64,000 nucleotides of DNA, taken from assembly GCA_013433145.1 (NCBI GenBank), contig CM024172.1, forward strand, positions 1,672,501-1,736,500. The letters run 5' to 3'. Below, in pieces: positions 25,515 through 40,376 of this stretch. The notes under the pieces were generated by a model, which worked only from the letters and a program-made list of their open reading frames with translations, was not told the DNA's origin and searched no databases. The DNA is from Ascaris suum (Eukaryota; Nematoda; Chromadorea; Rhabditida; Ascarididae). The first letter of the stretch is position 1. Every line of letters begins with the position of its first letter. The translations under genes were made by a program, and so were the position numbers.

Positions 25515-28500
25515 TTATAATTCTATCTTTTGCAATGCTAATGCTGTCATAAACTTTTATCCAATTCCAATTTTTTCTATAGTGGATGTGACGTTGTTTC
25601 TTTACTAGCCTATCGCCACTCACATAAGAAATGTCTGTTAAATCGAATAATTGTTTTTTTAGCAGATATGAGGTGATGTTTGAGAAAATTCTATGCGCTA
25701 TTACGATAGCAACATTTTATATTGCGGTCATAGCTATGAGCGGGACTTAATCAGGATCTTGTGGATTTCTGTTCATTCCGAGGTGAGGGGGAGGTGGGGG
25801 GGGGGTGGAGGGGAGAGGCAATAGCCTCTTGTGGCTAGAAGGAGAGTGCCTGTCTTGCATTATATCACCTGCCAAACGATGTTTTTCTACGTGAATGGCA
25901 ATTTGCGCGTAGCGCTTATTTTTGCAGCTTCCACTTTGTTATCAGCGTGGTTTTTTTTTCTTCACTGTAATTAATATTTGTGGAGAAATTTCACCGTTTT
26001 TTGAAGGTATAAAAAATTTACCAAATATTTCATTATTTAGGAGGAGGGAGAAAGGGAAATAAGGAGAGAGATGGTGGTTTAAAAAACAGACGAGAAGGAA
26101 ATTAGTGTGAAGAGTTCTTTCAGCGAATTTTTTTTTCTTGAAAAATAATCGTATCATCAAATAGAAATTGTTCTATTCGTTTTGGCTTTATGAGATTCAA
26201 TCAGATCAAATCTGATACTCACTTTTATATTTGCATATTCACGAGAAGCGCCTTTAAAAAATTTGCATTTCTCATCACATTTTTACCGCAAATTTTGCAT
26301 TTCTTGTCATATTTTTGTTGCATTTAATTGGCTGCTATCATTTAGGAACAAATAGATTTAATGAAATTTTAACGTCAGTAATATATGAATACGAATAATT
26401 AGATTAATAACCGATTTTGTTTTTTTTTTGAAGAAGAAGAAGAAGAAGAAGAACCTTTAATACCTTTAGTAATTTGACTATTTAACTAGCAATATTTTCA
26501 AATCGGAATAAATAATATTGAATGAGTAAAAGTTTGCTTCTCGCGAACATCAAGCAACATGATAATAATATAAACGTTATTTGGCCTCAACTTTATGAAA
26601 TTCTTCCCTAATATTGTCTCGTAAAATTGTTTTTTTATTTTGTCTTCCATATTATGTACCAGGTTCTTGTTTTGTTTGTTTGTTTAATTCGCTTCTTTAA
26701 CGAATGTTTTTCGACATTTTTGTCGGGTTTAATTTTTTTTTTTTTCATTTATATAAGAATTATGATGTTATGCTTACGATTTGAGCAGCGAATAATGTAT
26801 AAATTAAATTTCATTACTCTTTTTTTTTTTTTTTTTTGCAGATTTATTTGATAGATGATTTCGTATGTTTGATTTTAAGTGCAAATCAACTAAACGGCTG
26901 ATATATTTGGTCATAAGTTTTTTTTTTTTGCTTCTAGCAAAATATTTATGCAAAATTAGAGATGAAATATTAGATGTGTTTCGTTTTTAATAATATGTGA
27001 TCCATATTTTCTCATATTTAGATGAATTTCAAAAAGTAATTCGAGATGAGAATTAAATTCGCTGCTTAAATATTTTCTAAAAAGAAAAAAGAAAAAATAG
27101 AAATGTGTGTATTGCTTTAAAAATTGCTTCAAATATTTTCGAACCAGCTAATCATACGCTAACAATTGTACGCTAATCGTATCTCTCTTTCTTTCTAACC
27201 GTTGCATTTCCCGATCATCATCGAGCTTTATTTTCTTTTTTTTTTTTTTTCTTTTTTGTTTGTTTCGCTTCTATTTTTCATTTATTTTCTCACTTCTTTA
27301 TATAATTTTTCATTCCGTATCACCGTATTTCGGCGATGTTCTCATCTCTCTTATTTTCTATCTCATCCTCTTTTGTTTGTTTGTTTTTTTTTTCTCGAAA
27401 ATTTTCTTCATTAATTAATTTATTTTTATTTTTTCCAATATGCATAATAATGATACTTTCGTATAATTTTCTATTATTAATTGAAAGTCATCTCTCACGC
27501 AATGAGATTTGCTCTTATGATGAGCAATTCGGCCAATGTGCATAATAATCTCGTCTTCTATTCGGCTATTATTTCGTTTTTTTTTTTTTTTTTCATTTCA
27601 TTTTGATAATTTTTCTTCCATAATTTGGTCTTTTGTGTATGTAAATATCATATTATTCGGGCGTATTTTACTTCTGCATTTTTTTTTTTTGTTATCTATT
27701 GTTGAGAATTTTGGGAAGTGGCCACCAATGGATTTTTATGATCGTTTGAAGGGTTCACCTGCCAGCTTCTAGCTGCCTTAACGTTTACCTACTGTAAATT
27801 TGCCTTATCGTATGATATATGCAACTTATTATTGCCCCAAAGATATTAGCCATTGGCTATCAGCGTTCATTGATCGATCAAATCCATCACATTTTGAGGG
27901 ACTATTGCGTGTGTGTGCGTAAGTTTTTTTCTAGTTAGGTCTTAGGTGCTATAAAAATAAGTTGCGTTGATTGCAGGTTGATTATGATGGGAGCTAGATG
28001 TTAGAGCAGCAATAAGTGAGGTGCGGGGGAGGTGAGGGGGGGGGGGGGGAGGAGTGTGTATGCGTTGGGTCGTGTCAGTGTATATGTCTCGTCCTCATTT
28101 CCACTTCCTTCATCATTCACTCACCAACCAGCATCTATTGTTGTTTTGAATTGTGTGCTCCGAAGTGCGGCCTCGCCCTCCCTCCATTCCCCTCCGAGTC
28201 TTTTAGTCTCTTTATTGTCCGTACACTCTCTTTACATATCATCAACTCTGCACATTATTCGTATGCAATCACTATCTCTCCTCTCTAGATATTGCCCGCA
28301 TGTAATTTTTGCAATGAAAATAATAATACTGAGTGGGTTTGCGCATTGTGTGCATCGTTGCCCTCTGCAGCAATACAAAGCATTCGTCCTCGATGATGGT
28401 CGACAAGTTCGGGGAGCGTATTTACATATTCGATTATCATATGCCGAATACAAACAAATCAATGCGCACAAAAATTTTTTCTTCTTTTTTCTAACGTTTA

Positions 28501-31500
28501 GCACAGATTAATTGGCACAGACTAGTTTTTTTTTGTGAATTGCACGAGATGCAACCGTAAGCAATAGCATATATATCATTGGTACTGGCTATATTTTACT
28601 TTGGAGGGGTTTGGAACTGTATTTCTCTCTCTCTCCTCTCTCTTAGGAAAAAATGATTCAGTTTTCATTATGAAGGGATAAAAGTCCAAGAAGTTACGCA
28701 TGACATAGGGGTAGAGCATGCTTGAATTGTTTGAACGTCACTTATACGGACCTCTCGAATAGGCCTATCAATATCCGTTCCTTATGCGCAGTTTTACTGG
28801 CGCCACCTGTTTAGAAGAGACCATGTGTTGATTCTTTCAGATGGTTGTAAGTAATGACCAAGAAAAACATCGCTGTGATTGCAGTATAATCGACATACAC
28901 ATAATCTAATATGAGAAGAAAAGTCCGACAGCATAAGTGGAATACTGACTGAAGAGGGACGGATAGGGGGTTTGGGTCGTTGAATGCTTCCGAGAGTGAT
29001 TTGGCGCATGTAGTCGGTTTGAAGAGGTCCATCAAGGAACTCGGGCTGAACAGAATTCGAGTTGAATACAAATCGTTAAGGTTCTAATGGACGATCGAAA
29101 ATTGTGGGAAAAAACCTCAAGTAGTCACTACAGCAGTGGAAAGCATAGCTGAGGTCAGGTATAATTAGACTAGTGATAAGCGATGCAGGTCAGACTTCGC
29201 TGTGGAACCAGACGTGTGTCGTGTTCGTCTTCGATAATTCAGATGCGTTTCAGTGTTTGGCGAACAGTGAGAGGTGGGGGGGGAGTCATTTTTTCTAGCG
29301 CAGTGACTCATTGCATGGTCACTCTGTGGTGGGCTGAAATCATATTTGTTCCGGGAAGGTGTACAGTGCAGTAATGCACGTGCTAAATGTCGTACAGTTA
29401 AAATGGATTCATAGGTCGCCCAGAAGGGTGGTCGATTCATCGCTTCACCCTCGTCAATTCCCGAGTCAACGGGTGTCTCAGTCAACGACGTTATAGCGAT
29501 GACCCTGTTTCGAGCTGAAAACTAAGAGTTTCTCTTAAAGGAGCTCAAGCGTTATCGGTCGGCTAGCAGTGTGTGGGAACGATGGAACTTTGACGCAAAC
29601 GAGGCGAAAGGATAATACAGCTCGCGTTAGATTAGAGTTGAGAATATGACGCCTCACCTCAACATTCGGCTACGCCCTTCAACCTTGAAGAATTGACTGC
29701 TGATAGGGTATCACTGAAATTATAAGCTGTATTAATGAGCAGAGGGGTTGATTATGGATGAAACAGTAAGAGGAGATGTGCTGATTCCCCTAAGGATATC
29801 TATAAAGAGGTATCTGGTATCATTTTAAAAGAGCGCAAAGGAATGTTGAATTGTGGGGCTTCGTTCTTTTTTGTGTACTCATTGTGAAGTTGTCCGCACA
29901 TATGAGAGACATCGGAACATCCATGGCAAATTCATTTATTGGAATTGATACCTGCTTGATGTGCCTATGAAAAGCTGACGGCGGCTGAATTGGTTTAATA
30001 TCACAGTGCAAGGGAAAAAGAAATGGGGGAGGGGGGAGTGCCTGCGTTAAATTGGGTTCAGAACAAACAGGGTGAACCACATTTAAGCCACCACCGTCGA
30101 GAGGTGGACATATCTCCCAAGGTATGTTTCCGATTCATCCCTCACCACTTGCAGAGCTCGCACCACGCACATTTCTCCCACTCTCCGACGTTACAACAGG
30201 CTCCTCCGCCGCAGCAGATAAACATCTGTCATGTGTGCAGATGTATACTATGTCCGTCGGTGAGCGGAAACCGTTGACGGCGATTCTCGGACAAATTATC
30301 ATTCCTTCTTTATGGGCGCAAATGTCACCTTTGTTATGCAGGCTATAATCAGCCGCAGCATCTAAGTAGGATGTAGTCAACTGTCTACTACACAGGGTTA
30401 GGCTGCTTCACAAGTGAACGTCAAGAAAGGACAATGGAGTCGATATCCATAGGCATAATTAGGAGCCTCTATTCGGCTGCTAAACTCTTCGGCGAGTGTC
30501 TCATAAAAATTCACTTAAAACTGAGCTCGAACATCGGTTAGCATCACTAACCACACCGGTATTGGCAAGAACCTTAGGAGACTTCAACTCATGCGAATCA
30601 ACCCATCTATCCATCAGCCTCACATTGTTATCACCTCACATCTGAATGATTCGTTTCTCTTCGATTACATTACTCTAAGAAGCCATATATCAATGCGGTC
30701 GGATTATTTTGAAAGTTTTCTGCTCGAGGAGATGCCCTACAACTCCATCAGCTTCACAAATAGTATAGATCATTGAAATCGTCGTTCATCTCCTCGCGAT
30801 ATCGATTCGGAACTTACAAACGACGATGAAAGAAAAGCTTATTCAGAAAGAAGAACACACAACGAAACACTTTCAAACAGCAATAATCGTATCACAATTC
30901 AAAATAAACCGATCATTTCGGTCAACAATGAAAATCGAATGTCGGCAATAAATAATCGCAATTAAATACAAAAAAAAAAACGACAACCCCACCTCTTTTC
31001 AGGAAATTATTGCTTAGATTATTTTTAAAAAAATACAAATATAATCGAATAGTTTATTGCAAAATGAACACTGCTCCAAAAAAATCCTTGTGCTTTTAGC
31101 CATTGATAATATTATAATCAACGATTAAATTTGCTGAATATGAATATTTCATTTATTATAAAGAAAAAAATTTCATCATTAAACGATGTAATTATACTGA
31201 CTTAGCAGTATAATTTAAATTCATCAAACGGCATAATTTTCAACGCTATCGATAAACTCTCAACGATCATCAAGCCGTTAAAACAACAATGTGCTTCCAA
31301 AAAATTAAAAAAAAACAGCCTTTTAAACCAACAGAACAATTACCTCTCTTTGAAAAAAATAAATCTCCTTTACACATACAAATATGCCTCTTCCATTTGA
31401 TGGGAAATTTTTCTGGAATTTCTCTTGAGAAAAATGCAAGCCAAAATGGAAATTCTTTGGAATAAAAGAAAAACAAACCAAATATCGATTATTTAAGACA

Positions 31501-32491
31501 AATATGCAGAGCATATAAAACATCGTACTCAATCGGACCTTGAAATCCCTCTCAACGCATAAATCCTTACAATGAATGTAGGCATCTTTAGCACTACAGC
31601 GTAGATCATTCAAATTATCTTCACGAAAAATTTAAACGCGCCCACATTGAGAAAAAAAAAAGATTCGAAAACAATTTTTCTCACTACTTACACATTTGTA
31701 TGGGAATATCTCGAAATCGTTGGCCAAATTTTACACGATAAGCTCGGCTACGAATCAACACAATTCGAAAGAATAAAATTCACAGCATTCATTTTCCAAT
31801 TCCACTAAGAGGATCGCACAATTTTACAAGAACATTAGTTCACAGCGTTTATAGTAAAACACTAATAAACGACCGAAACGAAACAAGACGCCTAGCTACT
31901 AGATGAGTCGATTCCAATATTCATACATCGCATCCCGAGCTTTCGTGCAATCTTCGGGAAAATTCAAACAAAGAAACAAACTAGACAAAAAGCGAACAAA
32001 TAATCATTTCATAATCAATTTGTTCCTTTCAGAAACAATTCTTGTGGTCTAAAAAGAAGCTAGCTACCTTTGTATTGAAGTGTGAAACAAACGCCTTGTT
32101 TCTGAAATAATCCAGGTGTCCCTCTACTAAAAAGGGAGGTTACGGATCGGAACCTCCTCGATATAAAAACAAATGCACTGGAAAAACGGATAATCCTGTC
32201 CAATACAACCAACTGAAAGGGGTGGGGTGGATGGAGGGTGGGGGAGGGAGCACGGCTGCTCTAACAACAACCGTAGAAGAAAGATGGATAATGAACCCAA
32301 TTAACCACGGAATTTCGCATAACATTTCAATCTCTAGGCAAAATGTCTTATCATTGAAGTTCGACTGTTCTACAGTTCAAGCGCTGTAAAAGGTTATCCA
32401 ACTATGCTTAACGCTTCGTGTGTGATATAAATTTTGCAAGTTGCCAGCATCCGCACTAAACACCAGCAATAATGCAACCCACGAAAGCGAC
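25515..32491. other. Intergenic between the GATA gene and TM9SF3, with orphan coding-like fragments
   Basis: No complete gene is readable in 7 kb. The plus strand is T-rich up to about 30.6 kb and A-rich beyond it. This suggests that transcription from the left and from TM9SF3 on the minus strand meet near there. G-rich tracts lie at 25,795-25,815 and 28,020-28,050. Open fragments of unusual composition lie at 27,710-27,771, 28,371-28,511, 28,977-29,087 and 29,430-29,615. A small TM9SF3 3' UTR is expected just below 32,492. Confidence 0.45.
28977..29615 (+). pseudogene. Unidentified degraded coding remnant
   Basis: Two stretches read like former protein-coding sequence. 28977-29087 gives SLNASESDLAHVVGLKRSI followed by KELGLNRIRVEYKSLRF and a stop. 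29430-29615 gives GRFIASPSSIPESTGVSVND, continuing to one in-frame TAA at about 29508, then EFLLKELKRYRSASSVWERW. GC content is higher than in the flanks. I do not recognise the family. The internal stop and lack of clear splice sites suggest a dead gene or mobile element rather than a working one. Confidence 0.3.
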
Positions 32492-35400
32492 TTAATCGAT
32501 CTTCACAGTTGAATAGATTTTATGGACGAATTTGGCCGTACCCACGTATCCGATCGTACCACACATCAGCCCAAGAGCAGCACTGAACAGACCCATATAG
32601 CCGAAATAAAAAACTGTCTGGAAGAGACCATACATCCTGTAAATAACCGCATTTGCGATATATTTAACACTCATCTCTTTTACATAGAATTGAGAGGCCC
32701 GGCGCGCTCTGACTTTCCCTTTCAGAAATCACTTTATTAATCAAAATTTCATCTTGCAAGTTGCCTCTTTGCCCACTATGAAAGGATTAGCAAATAAAAA
32801 GACGAGGAGGAGATAATAAAGTCAAGGTGAAGAGAAAATAATAAAAGGTGTCAACATCCGTTTGTTGGATCTTAAACGGTCAACGAACGAATATAAATAG
32901 AAATCACTTACTTCGTCTTGAAAATAAAGTAATAGATGGAATAGAGATAAACGTAGAACGCGGTGGATGTGCCCGCCAGGAAACTTGTCCATCTCCTTAA
33001 TAAAAACCTTCTGTCAGACAACTACAGATCTCCAAAGCAACTCCAATTTTATTTAAATCAAATCAACGAAGAACACCTAAAACAATCGAGCAAAATTGCT
33101 GAAAACGATTGAGATCGAGTAGCAAACAGCAGATCTCACATTAGTGCAACTGCTCTAACAAAGTGGTCACTCATTTAAAGTCGTCTCTTTTCTAACTACA
33201 TCCTTCCCATATCCTAAATTATGCGGTAAAATATCGTTCCGACATGAAAACTCGTTATCAATGCTTCCGAGTCCAAAATGACCGCTCATGAGACAGATGA
33301 AATGACCACCATGAGAGAAATGAAACGAACTCACTGACCATCGATAGTCTTCGGCGTTAAGGAGGAAATAGGTGCACACAACGGTAACACACATCGTCAC
33401 AATCGATAGAATCAGCACTACCAGCAACATGAAGCCATATACGTAGTAAATTTTATACGCCCAGAACGATGTGAAGATGAAGTACCTGTAAATGTTTATT
33501 ACGTTGTTGTGACAACCACCACATTGCAGATGAATGCTCCAGGGTTTCGCAGTTCAGGTAAAAATACTACCAACCGATACCAAAATCTGCCAAAAAACAT
33601 CTGATTGCAACTGTCTGTTTCCCGTTCAGCTAAATATATGCGACAGAAAAAGCTCAATCAGCACTTACATTTCAATGAAAATCGATCCAAACGGAAGTAC
33701 ACCACCAAGCATAACGATAAGCCACGGCTCAAGGAACCACTTTTTATCCGGGATCGGTCGTGGGACGGCGTTCACTCGACAAGGATAGTCTCCTTGACCT
33801 TTGATGTTGCGTCCTTAAATTTTCTTATATTTCAAGTAATCATACTTTTGATATATTTTCATATACTAGTAAGTCAGTGCAGTAATTTACACATAAAGTT
33901 ATCCAGCCATACTTCACATATGTCAACGAACCTATTGCGCGGAAAAAATTTTAGTGTGAGAGGATAAGGAAGTAAATAAAACTTCATGCAATCGCAATTC
34001 GCAACACACACATATTAACGAAAGAAAACGATCGAAAATTCTAAAAATCTTCAATTTACTTCATCACTGACCAGTGTCCACTTTTTTTTTACTTCATCAC
34101 TGACCAGTGTCCAGTTTTTTTTTGTTATCCTCATAAAACGTTTACTACATAGGATCTGCATAAACAAAGAAGACGCTTACGAGTCCGAGTGCATCACACA
34201 ATTCTCAATAAGTCATTGTTAACTATAGTAAATCCACCATGTGAAAGAGATTGTACTGAAAAACCTCCACATGTCTACTTGAAATTTTGAAATGAATCTT
34301 GGGTTACGAACGATCGAAGCTCTATCGCATAATGCAAATAAAGGTAGAACAAAAACGCTAACCCAGCACAGTGCCAACTAGTGTAAGTGGCAGGATGACG
34401 AATAGGCAGATCGCCGTGACAGCTAGCATAATAGTGAAAGGGATCGCTCTCGACGCATGATAGTAGATGGCCACCAAGTTGACTAAGAATGCCACCGCCG
34501 ATATCGAACATGGCAATAAGAATGCACCCATCACCATTTGACGTATCCACCTCAACGAAACCAAATCATTATTATTATATCCCTTTTATCGTCCATCACA
34601 AATAGGCAATCGAACATCAATACAACAGCTAAATACTATAGAATCTTCTCATAAATCATATATCATTCATCGCAGACAGACGTAATTCCTTTAGATAAAA
34701 ACAAGAAAGATTGAGTAGAAGTGGAATAAATGCTTACTGCTTTCCTCCAAATCGAGCATACATCGAACCACCAGCAAAACCATTCACAGGCGAAGCAGCG
34801 GCATAAACAAATATTGCTGCACTCAGCAATGAACCACGTCTGAAAGATGTGTTAGCTCATAATTTTCATCAAATGCTAATATAATTCACCTGCTATATAA
34901 AACACCTGTTCAATAATATCCTGAAAATGCACATCGATTAAAGACTGATATGGGCTCTCCAGGATGAGTGCAAAAAAATTAATTACCTCTCTTGATTACT
35001 CTACCTGTAAGTTAATTACAATTTTACATTTTCTAAAATTAAGTTACACTCTACGATTTCAAAATTATTCATCACACTTCCACCTACGCAAATAAAGCTG
35101 AGAAAGGGCACCGATCAAAGATGACTACAAAAAGGCTTCAATAAGGACAACTAACTCAGTATAGAATTCGCCAATAATTGCGAGGATAATCGTAATGACA
35201 ACCACAGTAAATATATGATATCCGGCACCAATCAACGATGAGAAGAGCATCGGTAATGCTGGCGCACGGAAAATATCACCATGTACCTGCTTCCAACCAT
35301 ATTCATCACCCAAATCTCGCTCCTGTAAAATTTATGCAAACGATTGCGTAATCAATCACTGTAGTAATTCAGGTTAGTTGACCGCTAAAAGAAAATATTT

Positions 35401-38400
35401 TTATTTGCAATCTTTATCACCTCTGAGAAGTGATGCTAAAATGCAACGATGACTGCATAGGATAGGGCTCTGATGGGAGTATCTCCTCTCTCTAAAGCTT
35501 GAAAAATTTCTGTTACCTCTAAAACTGTGGCAGATTTCATGAAGAGATCATTTAGATGCTAATCAGGCTAAGCTTTGACCCTTTCAGAGCCCAGCGCTTA
35601 TTAGAAAATTCCATCACAGAACCAGCTATCTCTTTTCTTGCAAGTATCCCCTCCTCCCTTCTCTCCCCACCCTCCACAGCAAAATATCCCTCAGCAAGAG
35701 AGCAGGATGGGTCCCTAAATTGCAGGTGCAGTGGCGCAGCATAATCAATGAATAGCACAATGTTGCCAACCCCCGTCATTGAGATGAATATTTGCGATGT
35801 GCCGATTGCATTAGCGCAATAAACATTGCAATGCTTTTGCGTTAAGTAAATTACGCTCATTGAATGCTTTCGTTTATGAAAAAAATATAGCAGCCATATA
35901 CCGCCCCACCCATCGCTAAATACAAGACGATTTATAAACACTTGCGAAAGTCAAATCATCAGCAATATTTTTGCATTAAGATCCATCGACCATAATATTT
36001 CTAATATATAATATTATAAAATACCCTAATAAATAATACTCTCTTTAAAGGATTTATCTAACTAAAGAAAAAACACAGGTTTCAAGAAATGCTACCATGT
36101 ACACATAATTATATGGCGGTTCAATGCCTCTACCCAGGTTTCTTTTTTTCTCCTTCTGTTGTCTCATTCTGTAGATTTATGAGAAATGATAGAACGAAAC
36201 GATAATAAATAAGTAAATAAATAAATAAATAAAAATATAAACCAGTAGATAATAATAACAGTAATAATTACTACAACAAACGCAATAACAAAGACAGTAA
36301 ACGCCTACTGGCAAAGGAGGATCCACACTTGCCACAAAATTACTACAAATATACTGAAGCACCTATCTAGGTCGCGTTTACAATTTATATTGTCATACTG
36401 AATTTCCCTGTTCTATAGCTATCCTTCTCGCTGCTTCCATGCACCTAATCCAGGACGAGCACGCATTAAAGCAAAATAAATTTTACAAACCATATCATCG
36501 AGGTCTTCATCCTTCTGATATCTGGCATAATCTTTCCGAAGTGTGCGCACGAGGATCATCCATACCAGACCCACCAAGAATATGACCATCATGAACGAGT
36601 TGAAGATCGAAAACCAATGTATCTGTAAATATGTCACCGCTTTCACCAAGCGTTTACCAAAGAATACAGATAAGATTGCAAGGCAAACATAACTGAAGCA
36701 AACGTTCATTCATGCGTAAATCCCTTTAGTTGCACATTAATAGATTCTAAGAGCAATAAGAAAACGAAAAATGATTCAAAAAATCCTGCAAGACACATGC
36801 ATGATTCCCCTCGCTCGAGACAGCTCACAAGCCTGTTCGACCGAAAAGGTGTCGGGCAGTTTTAAAGGAGACCTTCCGAAGAAAAAGCTGAACATCTATC
36901 GAGCTATCACCAACAATACTCTTCCATCAATGAAACTATATAAAACACTTAAAGATCACAAGAGGTAAGCAGAATGGACTTGACGTTTGCTAGAAGAATT
37001 TAAGAGATCACATTAAAAAATGGAATCAAATGATGCATCACCCTGTGCTGGAAGAACGACGGATCGAGGTATTTATCAAATCTGCGATCGAATTCGACAT
37101 CAGATGGTTTCCACATAACTTCATAGCTGAACGATATTTCAGCATTCGGCAATAAAGGCACACGAACATCCGATGTCACATTCACGTCGACAATCTGAAT
37201 GAGACGATGAATTCTATCCCATTGCTATCACTTCTATGAAAGGAAATTCGCATAAAAACTGCAAAAATCATATCCTACTAAAACAAATATCGATACTTGT
37301 TGCAGAACTTTCCTCACCACACAAACCTCAGGTAGAGGCTAGCTGGTTAAGGCTACAAATAGAATGAAAACAGCTAAGTGGTCCTCTAAAATGTATTATA
37401 TCTCATCTGTTGCAATCTTGATCTCTCCCACATCTTAGCCTATTCCCCAACATCATGAACGTTTCAATATGAAAATTAATTCCAACGGATAGGTTTACAT
37501 ATAAAGCTGAGAATGTCCTCATGCTTCCTATTTCATTTCGAGATTTTTGACAATAGCATCATCGCTTTGCACGAGCATCTGCTTTGATGCCTTAGTCGAT
37601 TTTTCGGATTGCTAACCAAAAAAAAAAAAAAAAAAAAATCTCCAAAACATTTGAAACACGATCTAATACTCATCACAATAAGTGATCATACAAAAGATCA
37701 GCGCTCACCTGATTCTTATTATAACCAATTTCGAGTTTCTTATGTGTGAAAAGTTTATAAGTGGGAGGAGTGCTTGATGAATCTATCTCGCCGACCATTC
37801 CTAAACTCATATATCAAAAATTTTGCATCTCATATATACAATAAATTTAATAAAAAGGGGAAAAGGAATTTACGCCACATATACCGTCACGATATGCGCT
37901 TTTTGGAACTGATCGATTAGTAAATCAATCGATTAAATCAAATATTCATTACTGAAAAGTGCATAAAAACGATTTTTGAAGAAAATAACCGGAAAACATG
38001 ACAAAAGCAATTTGCACGATTAGCGCTTTTTCTATTCTTTCCTTTCAACCAGCCGAATCTAGAAATTAATCAATAAATACTTAATAAAATAAAAAAAAAG
38101 TTCTTTCATATTTTAATTGACAGCCGAACGATGTTGAATGTACTCAAGTTACTTCCACCTCTAAACGTTCACAGCTTCTTTTATGCATCAACGTGAAATA
38201 GTGTGTAGAAAACTATCCTCTAATGTCAATTATAATCATCAATTTTTTGAAACCTCCAGGTGAAATAACCGAGCGCACAGGTGGAGAGACATTACAGAAC
38301 AAGACTCTATCGTAACCGCACTTTTATAAGGGCGTATAAAAGCACAAAAATACGAAATAAGAATAAATCTATTTCTTTCTTCTATCAAATCAAGCAAAAC

Positions 38401-40043
38401 ATAAATGACACATTGCTAATAGCTACACCTTTACTATTAGTAACGAAAGCATGGGAAATTATAAAACAAACAATAGAAGATTCTCAAAATAATTTCGCTC
38501 ATCGAATTATGGTGAGGTAATATAATATAAAAAATATCATTTAAAAAAAATGCAATTATGAATTCCAAATATAATCCATACCTCAATTGCTATAAAATTT
38601 TACGAGTAATTAAAAAAAAAAAGAAATAATTTCTAAAAAGAAAGGTAAGTATATAGACCACCCACCATACATGGGTAATTCATCAAGGTACATTTGATAC
38701 CAATAATTGTTTTGTACCGCATAAATAAACGCTTTATAATCCTCATCAGTGAGTGTCTTCTTACAGAATGTCATCTTCTCAACGTTCTCTAGAAATAAAT
38801 CTTCATTAACGATTTGCAAAATGCAAAATGCAAAAAAAAAAAATGTCGATACACTTAAATAATAAATAATTTTGCTCTAAAAATTCATCCCTATTCAATA
38901 GAAATTCTCATATTATACAAAAAGTTAATCAATAAATATTGCCGTAAAATATTTTTCATTCCAAATATGAGAAATTTCGTTTATTAAAAAAACTAAAGAA
39001 TTTAGCACTAATAACTAAAATAGATTAAATAACATATATTTTCCATTATTTTATATTTCAATAATAAACTTCAATGTCATCGATTTGAGAGCTACGACGA
39101 ACAATACTCCCTATTGGTGATGAATGTTGAGAACGATTGATGCAAAAATCAGCGCTTCCCATATTTTAATATCAAACTTCGATATCAAACACTAAAAACT
39201 TAAAGAAAATTCCGAAAAACTCAAATAAATGATAACAAAAGTTTTCATATATTAGAACCTATCATACCTCTAGCTATTCGATCATTTTTTTTAAAAGCAT
39301 TTGATTTAAAATATCATTACAACTTATAGCTTAGTGAATAAAATTCAATAAACTAATAAATGCTAACATATTTTATGAGTCGAATAACGAGACAAAAAAC
39401 AACCTTTGAATTTAATATCCAATCCAGAAAAGTCGAGCTCAACACCGAGAAGCGCCTCGCCTAATGTTTCATGATAATGTCCGATGCTCTGCTTGGAACC
39501 TCGACAAAATGGAAGTGAAAAATATGTGTATGTCTCTTGCCGATTGCTGTATGGACCTACTGTGTTCATCCACAACACCACCTGTAAATATCATGGTCTA
39601 ATCCTATTCGATCGACGATGCAACCATTCCCTTTTTTACCCGTCCCACTTACCCCCTCCCCTCCCAGAAATCTAAATTCAATTAGCGCATTCTTCACAGT
39701 TATTCAATGCAGTAGCATACTATGAATAGCAATAGGTACCATTCAACCGTAATCGTTGAAAAAACTCCAAATAAATTTCCCTCTGTTATTTTTATTCCAC
39801 ATAAAACGCTATACCGATTACAGTCAACAAAAAATAAATAAATAATTAAATTAAATAAATTAAATAAATTTAAAGGTTATTTTACAATAGATTTTATTTA
39901 TTTATTATTATACCCTCCCCCCCCCTCATTTTTATATATTCTAAAGCACTAACCTCTTCACCATCTTTATAGATATGATCATGTTCATCGGCTCGTACAA
40001 ATAAATGCGCACACAATAGAACTGTGAGCGCAATACGCTTCAT
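32492..40043 (-). CDS. TM9SF3: Transmembrane 9 superfamily member 3, complete
   Basis: Nonaspanin family membrane protein of the Golgi and endosomes. Thirteen exons on minus: 40043-39954, 39581-39404, 38788-38666, 37800-37709, 37194-37042, 36622-36491, 35322-35156, 34839-34738, 34550-34363, 33813-33669, 33485-33339, 32995-32912 and 32636-32492. The sum is 1746 bases, 581 residues, against 589 for human TM9SF3, with every phase compatible. Residues 1 to about 18 are a signal peptide ([18 protein letters not shown]). A luminal domain runs to about residue 212 ([30 protein letters not shown]). Nine membrane segments begin at [20 protein letters not shown]. Other landmarks are [36 protein letters not shown] and the C-terminal KIYSTVKID. 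The last three residues fit the KxD COPI-binding retention signal known for this family. The ATG at 40043 sits four bases after a splice acceptor. No defects were seen. Confidence 0.96.
34058..34113. repeat. 33-bp period direct repeat in a TM9SF3 intron
   Basis: A 23-base unit beginning acttcatcactgaccagtgt occurs at 34058 and 34091, each copy followed by a T run. It lies inside the intron between the exons at 34363-34550 and 33669-33813. Confidence 0.85.
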
Positions 40044-40052
40044 CACCCTATA
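40044..40052 (-). promoter_or_regulatory. Splice acceptor just before the TM9SF3 start codon
   Basis: On the minus strand ttatag is followed by GGTG and then the ATG at 40043-40041. No in-frame coding sequence joins from upstream. The acceptor is therefore either a spliced-leader trans-splice site, common in nematodes, or the end of a 5' UTR intron. Confidence 0.6.
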
Positions 40053-40376
40053 AGTACAGCATCAAAATTTCTTATCATCCAAAAATAATTAAATAATTAC
40101 AATTCTTCATTAATTATCAAAAACATTTTAAAAAAACTAAAAATAGATAATTATTCATAAAAATATTCTAAAGCAAATTAAATTCAACAAAATCTATAAA
40201 TATATCAATTTCTAAGTAAATAAAACAACTATATTATTTATATATATCACATATTATTCAATGACATAGGCTGTTAATGATAATATGAACAATGAAGTAC
40301 TATCGAATAACTAAAATACGGGCAAACATTTCAGCAAAAAAAAAAGAAAGAATAAGAATTATTCGATTTCAACGTT

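Noticed and set aside
29860..29940. Possible C2H2 zinc finger (CTHCEVVRTYERHRNIH) on plus
   Set aside because: Only eight residues separate the second Cys from the first His, where about twelve are needed. The frame is not sustained.
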